Assembly (NCBI GenBank): GCA_030598075.1
Contig: JAUVQP010000017.1
Coordinates: 1-15,133, forward strand
Direction: 5' to 3'
Source of the DNA: Miltoncostaeaceae bacterium
Lineage (GTDB): Bacteria > Actinomycetota > Thermoleophilia > Miltoncostaeales > Miltoncostaeaceae
Length of the DNA: 15,133 bases
The notes under the pieces are model-generated. The model had not been told where the DNA came from. It worked only from the letters and a program-made list of their open reading frames with translations, and made no database searches. Of the stretch, positions 1 through 6,399 are shown in pieces. Position numbers and translations under genes: made by a program. How positions within the stretch are numbered: the stretch's first letter is position 1; every line of letters begins with the position of its first letter.

Positions 1-612
1 GTGCACGGCCCGAACGAACGACGCCACGCGATCGAGGTCCTTGTCGCCGGGTGAGCGCTCGACGCCGCTCGACACGTCGACGTGGGTCGGCCCCACAATC
101 CGGACCGCGTCGGCCACGTTCTCGGGCGTCAGACCGCCGGCGAGCACGAACGGCCGGCCGAGCGGCCGGCGCTCGACGAGATCCCAAGCGAAGCGGATCC
201 CCGTGCCGCCATGCACGCCGGGCACCTTGGCGTCGAGGAGCACCAGGTCGGCCGCGCTGTCGCGCGCGGCGTCGAGGGCGGCCACACCGTCGACGCCGAA
301 CGCCTGTATGACGGGCACCCCCGCGGCGGCGCGAACGGCTTCAGGATCGACGTCTCCATGGAGTTGCAGGTGCGTCAGTCCGATCGCCCTCACCAGCGCG
401 CCGCACGTCGCCGGATCCGGATCGACGACGACGCCGACCCGCGCGACCGAGCCCGGCAGGGGGTCGAGAACCTCGCGCGCTCGCTCCGCGTCGACGGCCC
501 GAGGGGTACCCGGCACGAGCACGACGCCGACGGCCCACACGCCGAGTTCCGCGCAGGCCGTGGCCTGGGCCGGACTGGTCAGCCCGCAGATCTTGATGGC
601 CGGGCTGCTCAC
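1..612 (-). CDS. trpF: Phosphoribosylanthranilate isomerase TrpF (3' end off window)
   Basis: Cytoplasmic (beta/alpha)8-barrel enzyme of tryptophan synthesis that converts N-(5-phosphoribosyl)anthranilate to CdRP by Amadori rearrangement. The 204 visible residues read without a frameshift. They carry the family landmarks in order: KICGL at 7-11 with the probable general base Cys9, QLHGD near 83-87, LLDAK at 125-129 with the probable general acid Asp127, GGTG at 135-138, LAGGLTPENV from 157 with phosphate-binding glycines, and DVSSGVE at 179-185. The last visible residues (DRVASFVRAVH) match the usual C-terminal helix, so only a few residues are probably missing. The GTG start at 612 overlaps the stop of the upstream histidine kinase (GTGA, 609-612), which suggests translational coupling. 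No separate promoter or ribosome-binding site is evident. The function is secure; pairing trpF with a sensor kinase is unusual. Confidence 0.95.
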   Translation of the reverse strand, partial: MSSPAIKICGLTSPAQATACAELGVWAVGVVLVPGTPRAVDAERAREVLDPLPGSVARVGVVVDPDPATCGALVRAIGLTHLQLHGDVDPEAVRAAAGVPVIQAFGVDGVAALDAARDSAADLVLLDAKVPGVHGGTGIRFAWDLVERRPLGRPFVLAGGLTPENVADAVRIVGPTHVDVSSGVERSPGDKDLDRVASFVRAVH

Positions 613-1796
613 GCCCGCAGCTTCGCGATGTCCGGTGCCGTCCAGGTGGGGATGAAGAGCCGAACGGTCGTTCCCGAGCCCGGAGCGCTCTGCACGTCGA
701 ACCTTCCGCCCAGCACCTGGGCTCGGTCGCGCATGCCCCGCAGCCCCACCCTGCTCTTGGGTCCGGGCTCGCGCGAGGGCAGCACCGTTGACGGGTCGAA
801 GCCGGAGCCGTCGTCGCTCACGACCAGCTCGACTCCGTCCCCCAGCTGCCGCAGGAGGACCTCGACACGCGATGCCCCACCATGCCGATGGGCGTTGCTG
901 AGCGCCTCTTGGAGAACGCGGTAGAAGGTGATGCGCTGGCTGATCGAGACACCGTTGACGGGGAACTCGCCCGAGACCTTCATGTCGACTTGGGCGTCGC
1001 CCCGCGCCTCGACCGCCACGGTGGCGTCGCGAAGGATGTCATCGAGCGCACGATCCTCGAACTGCGCCGGGCGCAGGTGGCCGATGAGCTCCCGCATCTC
1101 GTGCAGCGCGCCTCCGAGCGTCTCGTAGATTCGCGCCAGGGCCGGGCGCAGCTCGGCGGGGAGCTGCCCCCCGGCCACCGCCACCTCGTCGAGGTCCGCC
1201 TCGATCAGCTGCACCTCCAGCAGCGCAACCGAGAGTTGCTGGGTGGGACCATCGTGGATGTCCAAGCCGATGCGACCCATCATGCGTTCATCAGCCTCGA
1301 GGATCTGGGCCATCGCCAACTCCAGATCGCCCCGCAGCCGGGCGATCTCCAGGAGGCCTCCCGCACGCGCCGCGGCGATGCGCGCGCCCCGAAGACCGTC
1401 GGGTTGCGCCTCGCCGGCACCGCCTCCGACCACGACGAGGGCGCCCGTCACCCCGCCGGGAGGGGCGAGCGGCATGCAGAGCGCGGGCCAGCCCAGCGTT
1501 GATACGGGCAGCTCGACCTCGTCGCCGCCCGACATCGCGCGCAGCACCTCCTCGCAGCCGCCGTCGTCGAGGGTCGCGGCCACGCTGTCGGGAACGCCGA
1601 CCGACGCCGTGACCCGTGGCGCGCCCTGGCGGTCCAGAGACACGATCAGCCCGCCCTCGGCTTGCAACACGCGAGTCGCGGCCGACGTCAGCGCACGGAG
1701 CGCGCTCAACGTATCGGTATCTGATCCGCTTACTCGCGCTATCGCGTCGAGGGCCTCCGCCACATCCGAAACGGAGGGATCCTTGGGGCTGACCAT
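609..1796 (-). CDS. Soluble GAF-domain sensor histidine kinase, HisKA_3 (NarL/DesK) type
   Basis: 395-aa cytoplasmic two-component kinase with no transmembrane segment or signal peptide. Residues about 15-150 resemble a GAF sensor domain. The HisKA_3 dimerisation helix follows, with the phospho-acceptor His181 in GLDIHDGPTQQL, and the HRxG-like GHLRP near 239. The HATPase domain has an N box (QEALSNAHRHG, 296-306), G1 box (DDGSGFD, 328-334) and G2 box (GLRGMRDR, 351-358). Kinases of this class usually phosphorylate NarL/LuxR regulators. Candidate partners are the divergent receiver-only protein at 1977 and the NarL-type regulator at 4116. The ATG start at 1796 is supported by a TAGGAT hexamer exactly 7 nt upstream, so the mRNA is probably leaderless. 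The stop overlaps the trpF start. The ligand of the GAF domain cannot be told from sequence. Confidence 0.93.
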   Translation of the reverse strand: MVSPKDPSVSDVAEALDAIARVSGSDTDTLSALRALTSAATRVLQAEGGLIVSLDRQGAPRVTASVGVPDSVAATLDDGGCEEVLRAMSGGDEVELPVSTLGWPALCMPLAPPGGVTGALVVVGGGAGEAQPDGLRGARIAAARAGGLLEIARLRGDLELAMAQILEADERMMGRIGLDIHDGPTQQLSVALLEVQLIEADLDEVAVAGGQLPAELRPALARIYETLGGALHEMRELIGHLRPAQFEDRALDDILRDATVAVEARGDAQVDMKVSGEFPVNGVSISQRITFYRVLQEALSNAHRHGGASRVEVLLRQLGDGVELVVSDDGSGFDPSTVLPSREPGPKSRVGLRGMRDRAQVLGGRFDVQSAPGSGTTVRLFIPTWTAPDIAKLRA

Positions 1797-1803
1797 TGCA
1801 AGA

Positions 1804-1809
1804 ATCCTA
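1804..1809 (-). promoter_or_regulatory. -10 element TAGGAT for leaderless histidine kinase mRNA
   Basis: Read on the minus strand, TAGGAT is followed by 7 nt (TCTTGCA) and then the ATG at 1796. This matches the spacing seen at six other starts in the window. The G-rich stretch here could be mistaken for a ribosome-binding site, but its overlap with TAGGAT and the repeated spacing favour a -10 element. No convincing -35 is present. Confidence 0.55.
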
Positions 1810-1911
1810 CCCTTCCCTGCAACGGGGCTCCCCCCGCCGTTCGAACCGTCCTATACCTCCTGTCAACCGCGAACTACCAGCACGACTAGGCCCTGTCTTT
1901 TCGCCGTGGCG

Positions 1912-1917
1912 TAGTGT
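1912..1917 (+). promoter_or_regulatory. Candidate -10 element TAGTGT for receiver gene
   Basis: TAGTGT lies about 60 nt before the ATG at 1977, and its preceding bases (GGCG) resemble those of the leaderless promoters in the window. Here it would give a transcript with a leader of roughly 50 nt that includes a GGAGG. No clear -35. Confidence 0.35.
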
Positions 1918-1960
1918 CTCCGCAGTCGTTCACGGTGGCCCGACCGAGAGCGTCGAGGGG

Positions 1961-1965
1961 GGAGG
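1961..1965 (+). promoter_or_regulatory. Ribosome-binding site GGAGG deciding the 1977 start
   Basis: GGAGG sits 11 nt before ATG 1977. The reading frame stays open upstream to a GTG at 1914, but the receiver fold begins directly at ATG 1977 (VRVLLADD), so the Shine-Dalgarno sequence and the domain boundary agree on this start. Confidence 0.6.
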
Positions 1966-1976
1966 CGAGACCTCAC

Positions 1977-2369
1977 ATGGTGCGCGTGCTTCTGGCTGAT
2001 GACAATGCCCGGTTTCGGTCTCTGCTTCGACGGTTCCTCGAGCGCGACCCCGACATCGCGGTGGTGGCCGAGGCCGCAAACGGCGCCGAAGCGCTCGACC
2101 TCACCGCCGAGCACGGTCCCGACGTCGTCCTGATGGACGTCTCGATGCCGGGGCTCGACGGCCTGGAGGCGACCTTCGCGATCAAGGAGCGGTCCCCCAA
2201 CGTGACGGTGCTGATGCTTTCGGTGGGAGACAAGGAGCAGGAGATCGCCGCGGGGCTTGCGAGCGGCGCCTCGGAGTACCTCACCAAGGGTGGCTCCGCC
2301 GGCGACATCGCGAGCGCGATCAAGCGCCACGGCGAGCCTCCTGGGCGTACCACACCGGCCCCCGGCTAG
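1977..2369 (+). CDS. Single-domain response regulator (receiver only)
   Basis: 130-aa CheY-like receiver domain without an output domain. Visible residues: acidic pair Asp8-Asp9, phospho-acceptor Asp54 in VVLMDVSMPG, switch Ser82 in LMLSV, and conserved Lys104 in YLTKGG. It most resembles the receiver half of NarL/FixJ regulators. After a fifth helix ending near residue 117 there is only a short Pro/Gly-rich tail, and no LuxR-type helix-turn-helix is found in any frame of the 58 nt that follow. It may therefore be a natural stand-alone receiver (phosphate sink or protein-interaction switch) or a regulator that lost its DNA-binding half. It is divergent from the histidine kinase at 1796, which suggests it is a partner of that kinase. 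It converges on the DUF2079 gene. Confidence 0.88.
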   Translation: MVRVLLADDNARFRSLLRRFLERDPDIAVVAEAANGAEALDLTAEHGPDVVLMDVSMPGLDGLEATFAIKERSPNVTVLMLSVGDKEQEIAAGLASGASEYLTKGGSAGDIASAIKRHGEPPGRTTPAPG

Positions 2370-2372
2370 CGC

Positions 2373-2413
2373 CTCGGCCGAGAGCTCCGCCGTGCGTGCG
2401 GACGTGACGGAGC
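2373..2413. terminator. Possible stem-loop between convergent genes
   Basis: The 58-nt convergent gap contains a 10-bp perfect palindrome CTCGGCCGAG (2373-2382) and a 6-bp inverted repeat GCTCCG (2384-2389) / CGGAGC (2408-2413) with an 18-nt loop. There is no T-run on either strand, so this is at best a weak bidirectional terminator candidate. Confidence 0.25.
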
Positions 2414-2427
2414 ACGAGCCTCTCCCT

Positions 2428-3963
2428 CTACCCCGCCCGGGGTTCCGCGCCCGGTCTCGCCGCCGACGCGTCCACGCGCTGAAACAACTTGACGCCGGCC
2501 TCGTCCAGCACGAGGTCCCATTGCGGGTCCCTCTCGACCGCCTCGACCCCGAGGTCGTGCTCGACCGGCCGCAGCGTCCGACGAACGCGAAGCTCGGGAT
2601 CGGCTCGGGAGCCGACAAGAATCCACTCGGCGTCGTCGATCAGCGGGAAAAGGTGAATGCGCTCGCGGTCGGACAGATGAGCGCCCGGCGCGTTCGAGGC
2701 CGAGACGGGAACACCGGGCGGAATCAGCGAGACCGCGCGGGCCATGGCCCGCGCGTGCTCGTCGGCCACAAAGCGGTGATGGGCGCTGCCGTTGTAGCCG
2801 AGCGGTATCGCCGCCCACACCGGCAGCGGCCCGAGCAGGAAACCGGCCGCCACACCCGCGCCCACGACGAGGGCCGCGGCCCGCCCGGGCGGGCCGAGCG
2901 CCCGGCGCGCCAGCGCCGCACCATCCCACGCGCGTAGCCGGGCCAAGCCGAGCGTCGCGCTCGCGACGACGAAGGGGGCGATGACGGCCGCGTAGTGGAA
3001 CTCGATGCTCTGCGGGGGGCCCGACGACGCGAGCAGGTTGACGAGCAATTGGGGCAGCGCCCCCGCCAACAGCAGCGGAGCGAGCAACGACAGCGCGAGA
3101 AGCGGAAGGACGAGCAGGAGGACGTAAAGCGCTCTGCCCGGCGTCGCCAGAACCTCCGCGACGTCCCAGGGGCGAGTGAGCAGCGCGAGCAGAACCCCTC
3201 CCTCGCCATCGCCGAGCGCCTCGTAGCGTCGGATTTGCGGCGCGCCCCCCGTGAGCGAGAAACGGGGCAGGATGACGGCCACCGCCACGATCACCCAGGT
3301 CGCGGCGGCGGCGGCCATGACGGCCGCCGCCCGACGCCGCTCGGGGTGGCGCACGGCCATCCACAGGGCGAGCATGACGAGCGCGAGCCCGACCTGCTCT
3401 TGGGTAAGGGCCGCCAGCGTCCCCGCGACGGCCAGAACGGTGTAGCGACCCGTCTCGGCCGCCCAGATGCACAGCGCGAGGAGGGGCGCGGCCAGCGTGA
3501 CGGGGTGAAAGTCGAACAGCGTCGCGAACTGAAGCGGCGGGTAGAGCAGGTACGCCGCAGCGGCGGCGACCGCCAGGCGGTCGTCCGCGAGCCAGAGTCG
3601 GCCCAGCCAGAAGATGGGCACCGCGCCCAGCGCGACGATGATGGCCTGCGCCACGAGCAGCGCCTCGGGGCTCGACCAAGCCGCGTGGAGCGGCGCGAAG
3701 ATGACCAGGATCGGATCGGCGTGAGCGCCGAGGCGGGAGAACTGCTCGCCGCCCACCTCGGTCGATTCGAGGAGGTGCCCCTGGGTGGTGCTCCAGACGG
3801 CCTGCACCATGTTGCCGAGGTCAAACCGACCGGTGCCGAAGGCTCGGTGCCGCTCGACCGACAGCCAGGCGAAAACGATCGCGTACACCGCGACAAGGCC
3901 CCCGACGACGATCGACGCCGGTCGCACGCGGCGGGCGGCGCCCCACGCCCCATCTCTTCGCAC
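2428..3963 (-). CDS. DUF2079 family polytopic membrane protein
   Basis: 511-aa integral membrane protein of the DUF2079 family, a glycosyltransferase-C-like group with no assigned substrate. The first membrane helix is at about residues 16-35. The extracytoplasmic loop after it carries the most family-like stretch: RFDLGNMVQAVW at 46-57, then a Gly/Glu-rich segment and SRLGAHADP. About nine more hydrophobic segments follow, and a roughly 110-residue hydrophilic C-terminal domain begins at PPGVPVSASN. The frame is open back to 4152, but that would overlap the divergent regulator. GTG 3963 is preferred because TAGAGT stands exactly 7 nt before it; GTG 3972 is an alternative. It converges on the receiver gene at 2369 and is not in an operon. 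A role in envelope glycan or lipid-linked sugar transfer is only an inference. Confidence 0.85.
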   Translation of the reverse strand: MRRDGAWGAARRVRPASIVVGGLVAVYAIVFAWLSVERHRAFGTGRFDLGNMVQAVWSTTQGHLLESTEVGGEQFSRLGAHADPILVIFAPLHAAWSSPEALLVAQAIIVALGAVPIFWLGRLWLADDRLAVAAAAAYLLYPPLQFATLFDFHPVTLAAPLLALCIWAAETGRYTVLAVAGTLAALTQEQVGLALVMLALWMAVRHPERRRAAAVMAAAAATWVIVAVAVILPRFSLTGGAPQIRRYEALGDGEGGVLLALLTRPWDVAEVLATPGRALYVLLLVLPLLALSLLAPLLLAGALPQLLVNLLASSGPPQSIEFHYAAVIAPFVVASATLGLARLRAWDGAALARRALGPPGRAAALVVGAGVAAGFLLGPLPVWAAIPLGYNGSAHHRFVADEHARAMARAVSLIPPGVPVSASNAPGAHLSDRERIHLFPLIDDAEWILVGSRADPELRVRRTLRPVEHDLGVEAVERDPQWDLVLDEAGVKLFQRVDASAARPGAEPRAG

Positions 3964-3970
3964 GACGGAC

Positions 3971-3976
3971 ACTCTA
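3971..3976 (-). promoter_or_regulatory. -10 element TAGAGT for leaderless DUF2079 mRNA
   Basis: On the minus strand TAGAGT is followed by GTCCGTC (7 nt) and the GTG at 3963. The same hexamer pattern and spacing recur at six other starts. No ribosome-binding site precedes any candidate start of this gene. Confidence 0.5.
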
Positions 3977-4062
3977 GTGCCCGCCGTCCGCCCGCGAGTC
4001 GAGGCGGGGCCGCCCTGCGTCGGCGCCCGGCGTCGGCGTTCGTGAAGCCCGGCGCGAGCCGC

Positions 4063-4068
4063 TAGGCT
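4063..4068 (+). promoter_or_regulatory. Candidate -10 element TAGGCT for NarL-type regulator
   Basis: TAGGCT preceded by CCGC resembles the other TAGnnT hexamers but lies 47 nt before ATG 4116, which would give a leader of about 40 nt without a Shine-Dalgarno sequence. An alternative is GATTCT at 4103-4108, which keeps the 7-nt spacing to ATG 4116 but lacks the TAG core. Confidence 0.35.
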
Positions 4069-4115
4069 GGTCGCGGCCGTCAAGAGCCGCTCCAGATGAG
4101 CCGATTCTCCCTGTG

Positions 4116-4772
4116 ATGGCCACGCAGAAGGTGCCCGAAGACGTCGCCACACCCAAGCCGCCCCTTCGGGTGGCGATCGCCGACGACCATCGGCTGATGC
4201 TGGACGGCATCAAGCGCGCCCTCGAGACGGCGCCCGATATCAAGGTCGTCGGAGAAGCCATGACCGGCGAGGAGATGCTGTCCATCGTGCCGCGCGTCCG
4301 CCCGGACGTGGTCATCCTCGATCTGCGCATGCCGAAGGGCGATGGCATGTCCACGCTCTCGAAGATGCGCAAGGAGCACCCGGACGTCAAGGTCATCATC
4401 CTCTCGATGTTCGAGGACTCCGAGCACATCGACCAGGCGCTCGGGCAGGGCGCCGCCGGGTACGTCGTCAAGTCGATCAACCCGCTCGACCTTCCGTCGA
4501 CGATCCGCCAAGTCGTCGAGGGAACCGTCTACCACCCCCGGGCCGGGGGTGGGGACGGCGAGCCCAAGGCCACGCCGGGCGGCCTCACGGACCGCGAGCT
4601 GAGCATCCTGCGGCTGGTCGCCGAAGGCCTCTCGAACCTCGACATCGCAAGCCAGCTGTACGTCACCGAGCAGACGGTGAAGTTCCATCTCTCGAACATC
4701 TACCGGAAGCTCAGCGTGTCAAACCGCACCGAGGCCACGCGCTTCGCGTACAGAAACGGCCTGATCGAATAG
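4116..4772 (+). CDS. NarL/FixJ-family response regulator (receiver + LuxR HTH)
   Basis: 218-aa transcription factor. Receiver domain at about 17-135: Asp23-Asp24, phospho-acceptor Asp69 in VVILDLRMP, Ser97 in IILSM, Lys119 in YVVKS. A Gly/Pro-rich linker (about 142-156) leads to a complete LuxR-type helix-turn-helix at 157-217, starting LTDRELSILRLVAEG and containing the recognition region TEQTVKFHLSNIYRKL. A roughly 17-residue hydrophilic N-terminal extension precedes the receiver. ATG 4116 follows directly on an in-frame GTG (4113). Neither has a ribosome-binding site. No kinase is adjacent; the HisKA_3 kinase 2.3 kb away is of the right class to be its partner (inference). Its targets are unknown. 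A GC hairpin follows the stop. Confidence 0.92.
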   Translation: MATQKVPEDVATPKPPLRVAIADDHRLMLDGIKRALETAPDIKVVGEAMTGEEMLSIVPRVRPDVVILDLRMPKGDGMSTLSKMRKEHPDVKVIILSMFEDSEHIDQALGQGAAGYVVKSINPLDLPSTIRQVVEGTVYHPRAGGGDGEPKATPGGLTDRELSILRLVAEGLSNLDIASQLYVTEQTVKFHLSNIYRKLSVSNRTEATRFAYRNGLIE

Positions 4773-4776
4773 CTTT

Positions 4777-4795
4777 CCGGCGCTCGGCGCGCCGG
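4777..4795 (+). terminator. GC-rich hairpin after response regulator
   Basis: A perfect 7-bp stem CCGGCGC / GCGCCGG with a TCGGC loop starts 5 nt after the regulator stop codon. There is no downstream T-run, as is common in high-GC Actinobacteria. Probably a terminator or 3'-end stabiliser separating the regulator from corA. Confidence 0.4.
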
Positions 4796-4867
4796 CCGTC
4801 GTCCCCATGTGCCAATATCGAGCCGTGCCGAGCTCGAGCGACGCCACATGGGAGCCTTCGGGCGAGG

Positions 4868-5866
4868 ATGGCGAACCTTCCCCGCATCCGCCGCGCCGGC
4901 GCGAGCCAGGAGCCGTCCGACGACGTTGTTGAGCTGGGCGGTCCGGACGTTCAGCGCATCGAGGCGCACGGCCTCACCTGGCTGAACATCGAGGCCCCGA
5001 CCGAGATCGAGACCGCGTGGCTCGCCGAGCGCTACGACTTTCACTCGCTCGACTACGAGGACGTCCTCTCGCGCAGACGCCAGCGCCCCAAGATCGACGA
5101 GTACGACGAATACGTCTTCCTCGTCCTCTACTTCCCGCGCTTCGACAAGGGCACCGGCCGGCTTCAGGGCGCGGAACTGAACGTGTTCGTCTCGGACAAC
5201 CTGCTCATCACGCTCCCGAAGGAGCCGCTCAAGCCGCTGGACGCGTTCTGGTCGCGATGCAACTCGCGCGAGGACGAGCGGGACCGGTACATGCGGCAGG
5301 GCGCCGGCTATCTGCTCTACGAGATCGTCGACGCCCTCTACGACTACTGCTTCCCGATCCTCGACAAGATCGGCTTCAAGCTCGACGCGCTGGAAGACGC
5401 CATGTTCGACGGCCAGTCCGATGAGGCCGTCCGCGACATCTCCAACGTCAAGCAAGAGATCATCAACTACCGCAAGACGATCAAGCCGCAGCGCCCGACG
5501 CTCCGCATGCTCGAGCGGAGCACCCAACGCTACGCACCGCAGGACCTCGAGCTCTACTTCGACGACATCGTCGACAAGAGCGAGCGAATCTGGGACCTCT
5601 TGGAGGGCTACAAGGAGATGGCGGAGGCGCTCGAGGCGACCAACGAGTCGCTGATCACGCACCGGCTCAACGAGATCATCAAGGTGCTCACGATGCTCTC
5701 GGCGGTCGTGCTCCCGCTGAGTCTGATCGCCGCCTTCTACGGCATGAACATCGACACGCTGCCCCTCTCGAGCCACGGCTGGTGGTCCTTCCTCTTCACC
5801 ATCGGCATCATGGTCGCGCTGGCCGGCAGCATGATCGCCTGGTTCCGCCGGAAGGGCTGGCTCTGA
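4868..5866 (+). CDS. corA: CorA-family divalent cation (Mg2+/Co2+) channel
   Basis: 332-aa CorA-type channel, which forms a homopentamer in the cytoplasmic membrane for Mg2+ or Co2+ uptake. The large cytoplasmic N-terminal domain (about 1-265) includes FHSLDYEDVLSRRRQRPK and the alpha/beta section with LYFPRF, followed by the long willow-type helices. The first membrane helix (about 272-290) ends in the signature Tyr-Gly-Met-Asn at 291-294, the pore selectivity motif. The second helix is at about 304-324, and the C-terminus is basic (RRKGW). Length and order are normal. ATG 4868 has only a GGGCGAGG immediately upstream, so the translation signal is weak. No clear promoter is seen in the 95-nt gap before it. 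It heads a plus-strand run reaching 9181; the next gene starts 32 nt after its stop. Confidence 0.93.
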   Translation: MANLPRIRRAGASQEPSDDVVELGGPDVQRIEAHGLTWLNIEAPTEIETAWLAERYDFHSLDYEDVLSRRRQRPKIDEYDEYVFLVLYFPRFDKGTGRLQGAELNVFVSDNLLITLPKEPLKPLDAFWSRCNSREDERDRYMRQGAGYLLYEIVDALYDYCFPILDKIGFKLDALEDAMFDGQSDEAVRDISNVKQEIINYRKTIKPQRPTLRMLERSTQRYAPQDLELYFDDIVDKSERIWDLLEGYKEMAEALEATNESLITHRLNEIIKVLTMLSAVVLPLSLIAAFYGMNIDTLPLSSHGWWSFLFTIGIMVALAGSMIAWFRRKGWL

Positions 5867-5898
5867 CGACCGGGGGGCGACGTCCGGGCCCGTCCATC

Positions 5899-6399
5899 GT
5901 GTGGGCGCCGTGGCGCATGCCCTACGTGGCTGATGAGCACGAGGGGAGGGGCGAGCGGCCGGGGTGCGTGCTGTGCGATCTGCACACCCAAGTGGACGAC
6001 GAGCTGGCGCTGGTCCTGTACCGTGGCCGCCGCGCGTACATCGTGATGAATCTGTACCCGTACAACAACGGTCATGTCATGGCCGTTCCGTACGACCACG
6101 TCGGCTCGCTTCAGGATCTTCCGCCCGAGACGCAAGGCGAGATGATGGCGCTGATCACGCGCGCCCAAGAGGCGATCGACTCGACCATGACACCACAGGG
6201 CTACAACGTCGGGATGAACCAAGGCGCCGCGGCGGGCGCCGGCATCGTCGACCACCTGCACATGCACCTCGTGCCGCGCTGGGTGGGCGACACGAACTTC
6301 ATGCCGGCCCTTGGCGACACGCGCGTCATTCCGCAGCACATCGAGGAGACCTACGCCATGTTGCGCCGGGCGCTCTCCAGCGCAGGAGATGACGGATGA
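5899..6399 (+). CDS. HIT-family nucleotide phosphorylase/hydrolase (Ap4A phosphorylase-like)
   Basis: 166-aa histidine-triad protein. The triad HLHMHL is complete (His119, His121, His123), with His121 the likely nucleophile that carries the nucleotidyl intermediate. Also visible are CVLC (Cys23, Cys26; probable zinc site), NLYPYNNGHVMAVPYDH at 51-67, and NQGAAAGAGIVDH before the triad. This arrangement, with WxPWRM at the N-terminus, matches the actinobacterial HIT proteins related to the mycobacterial Ap4A phosphorylase, so the substrate is probably a dinucleoside polyphosphate or adenylated compound. GTG 5899 is preferred because homologues begin just before the WAPWRM segment; an in-frame ATG lies at 5917, and the frame is open to ATG 5782 inside corA. 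The stop overlaps the next start (ATGA, 6396-6399), indicating co-translation with the phosphohexomutase. Confidence 0.88.
   Translation: MWAPWRMPYVADEHEGRGERPGCVLCDLHTQVDDELALVLYRGRRAYIVMNLYPYNNGHVMAVPYDHVGSLQDLPPETQGEMMALITRAQEAIDSTMTPQGYNVGMNQGAAAGAGIVDHLHMHLVPRWVGDTNFMPALGDTRVIPQHIEETYAMLRRALSSAGDDG
6384..6388 (+). promoter_or_regulatory. Ribosome-binding site AGGAG for phosphohexomutase
   Basis: AGGAG lies 7 nt before ATG 6396, inside the end of the HIT gene. It is one of the few clear Shine-Dalgarno sequences in the window and fixes this start. Confidence 0.7.

Larger units (their letters stand above)
1797..1976. other. Divergent intergenic region between kinase and receiver gene
   Basis: At 180 nt this is the longest non-coding stretch in the window. 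It holds the leaderless -10 of the kinase (1804-1809, minus), an 8-bp perfect palindrome GTTCGAAC at 1839-1846, a TTGACA on the minus strand (1861-1866) with no matching -10 at normal spacing, a TAGTGT hexamer on the plus strand (1912-1917) and a GGAGG ribosome-binding site (1961-1965) for the receiver gene. The palindrome lies upstream of the kinase -10 and is a weak operator candidate. Confidence 0.4.

Noticed and set aside
1801..1811. Purine-rich stretch before the histidine kinase as a ribosome-binding site
   Set aside because: It overlaps TAGGAT placed exactly 7 nt from the ATG, the spacing seen for the leaderless starts in this window, so a -10 element is the better reading.
1861..1866. 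TTGACA on the minus strand as a -35 box
   Set aside because: There is no -10-like hexamer at 16-18 nt from it; the nearest A/T-rich hexamer is only 5 nt away.
2366..3679. Long minus-strand reading frame (437 codons) within the DUF2079 region
   Set aside because: It is a frame-shifted shadow of the DUF2079 gene, rich in Arg, Pro and Gly and without domain character.
3964..4152. Longer N-terminus for the DUF2079 protein starting at 4152
   Set aside because: It would overlap the divergent regulator's start, the extra residues are Arg/Pro-rich, and the TAGAGT spacing supports GTG 3963.
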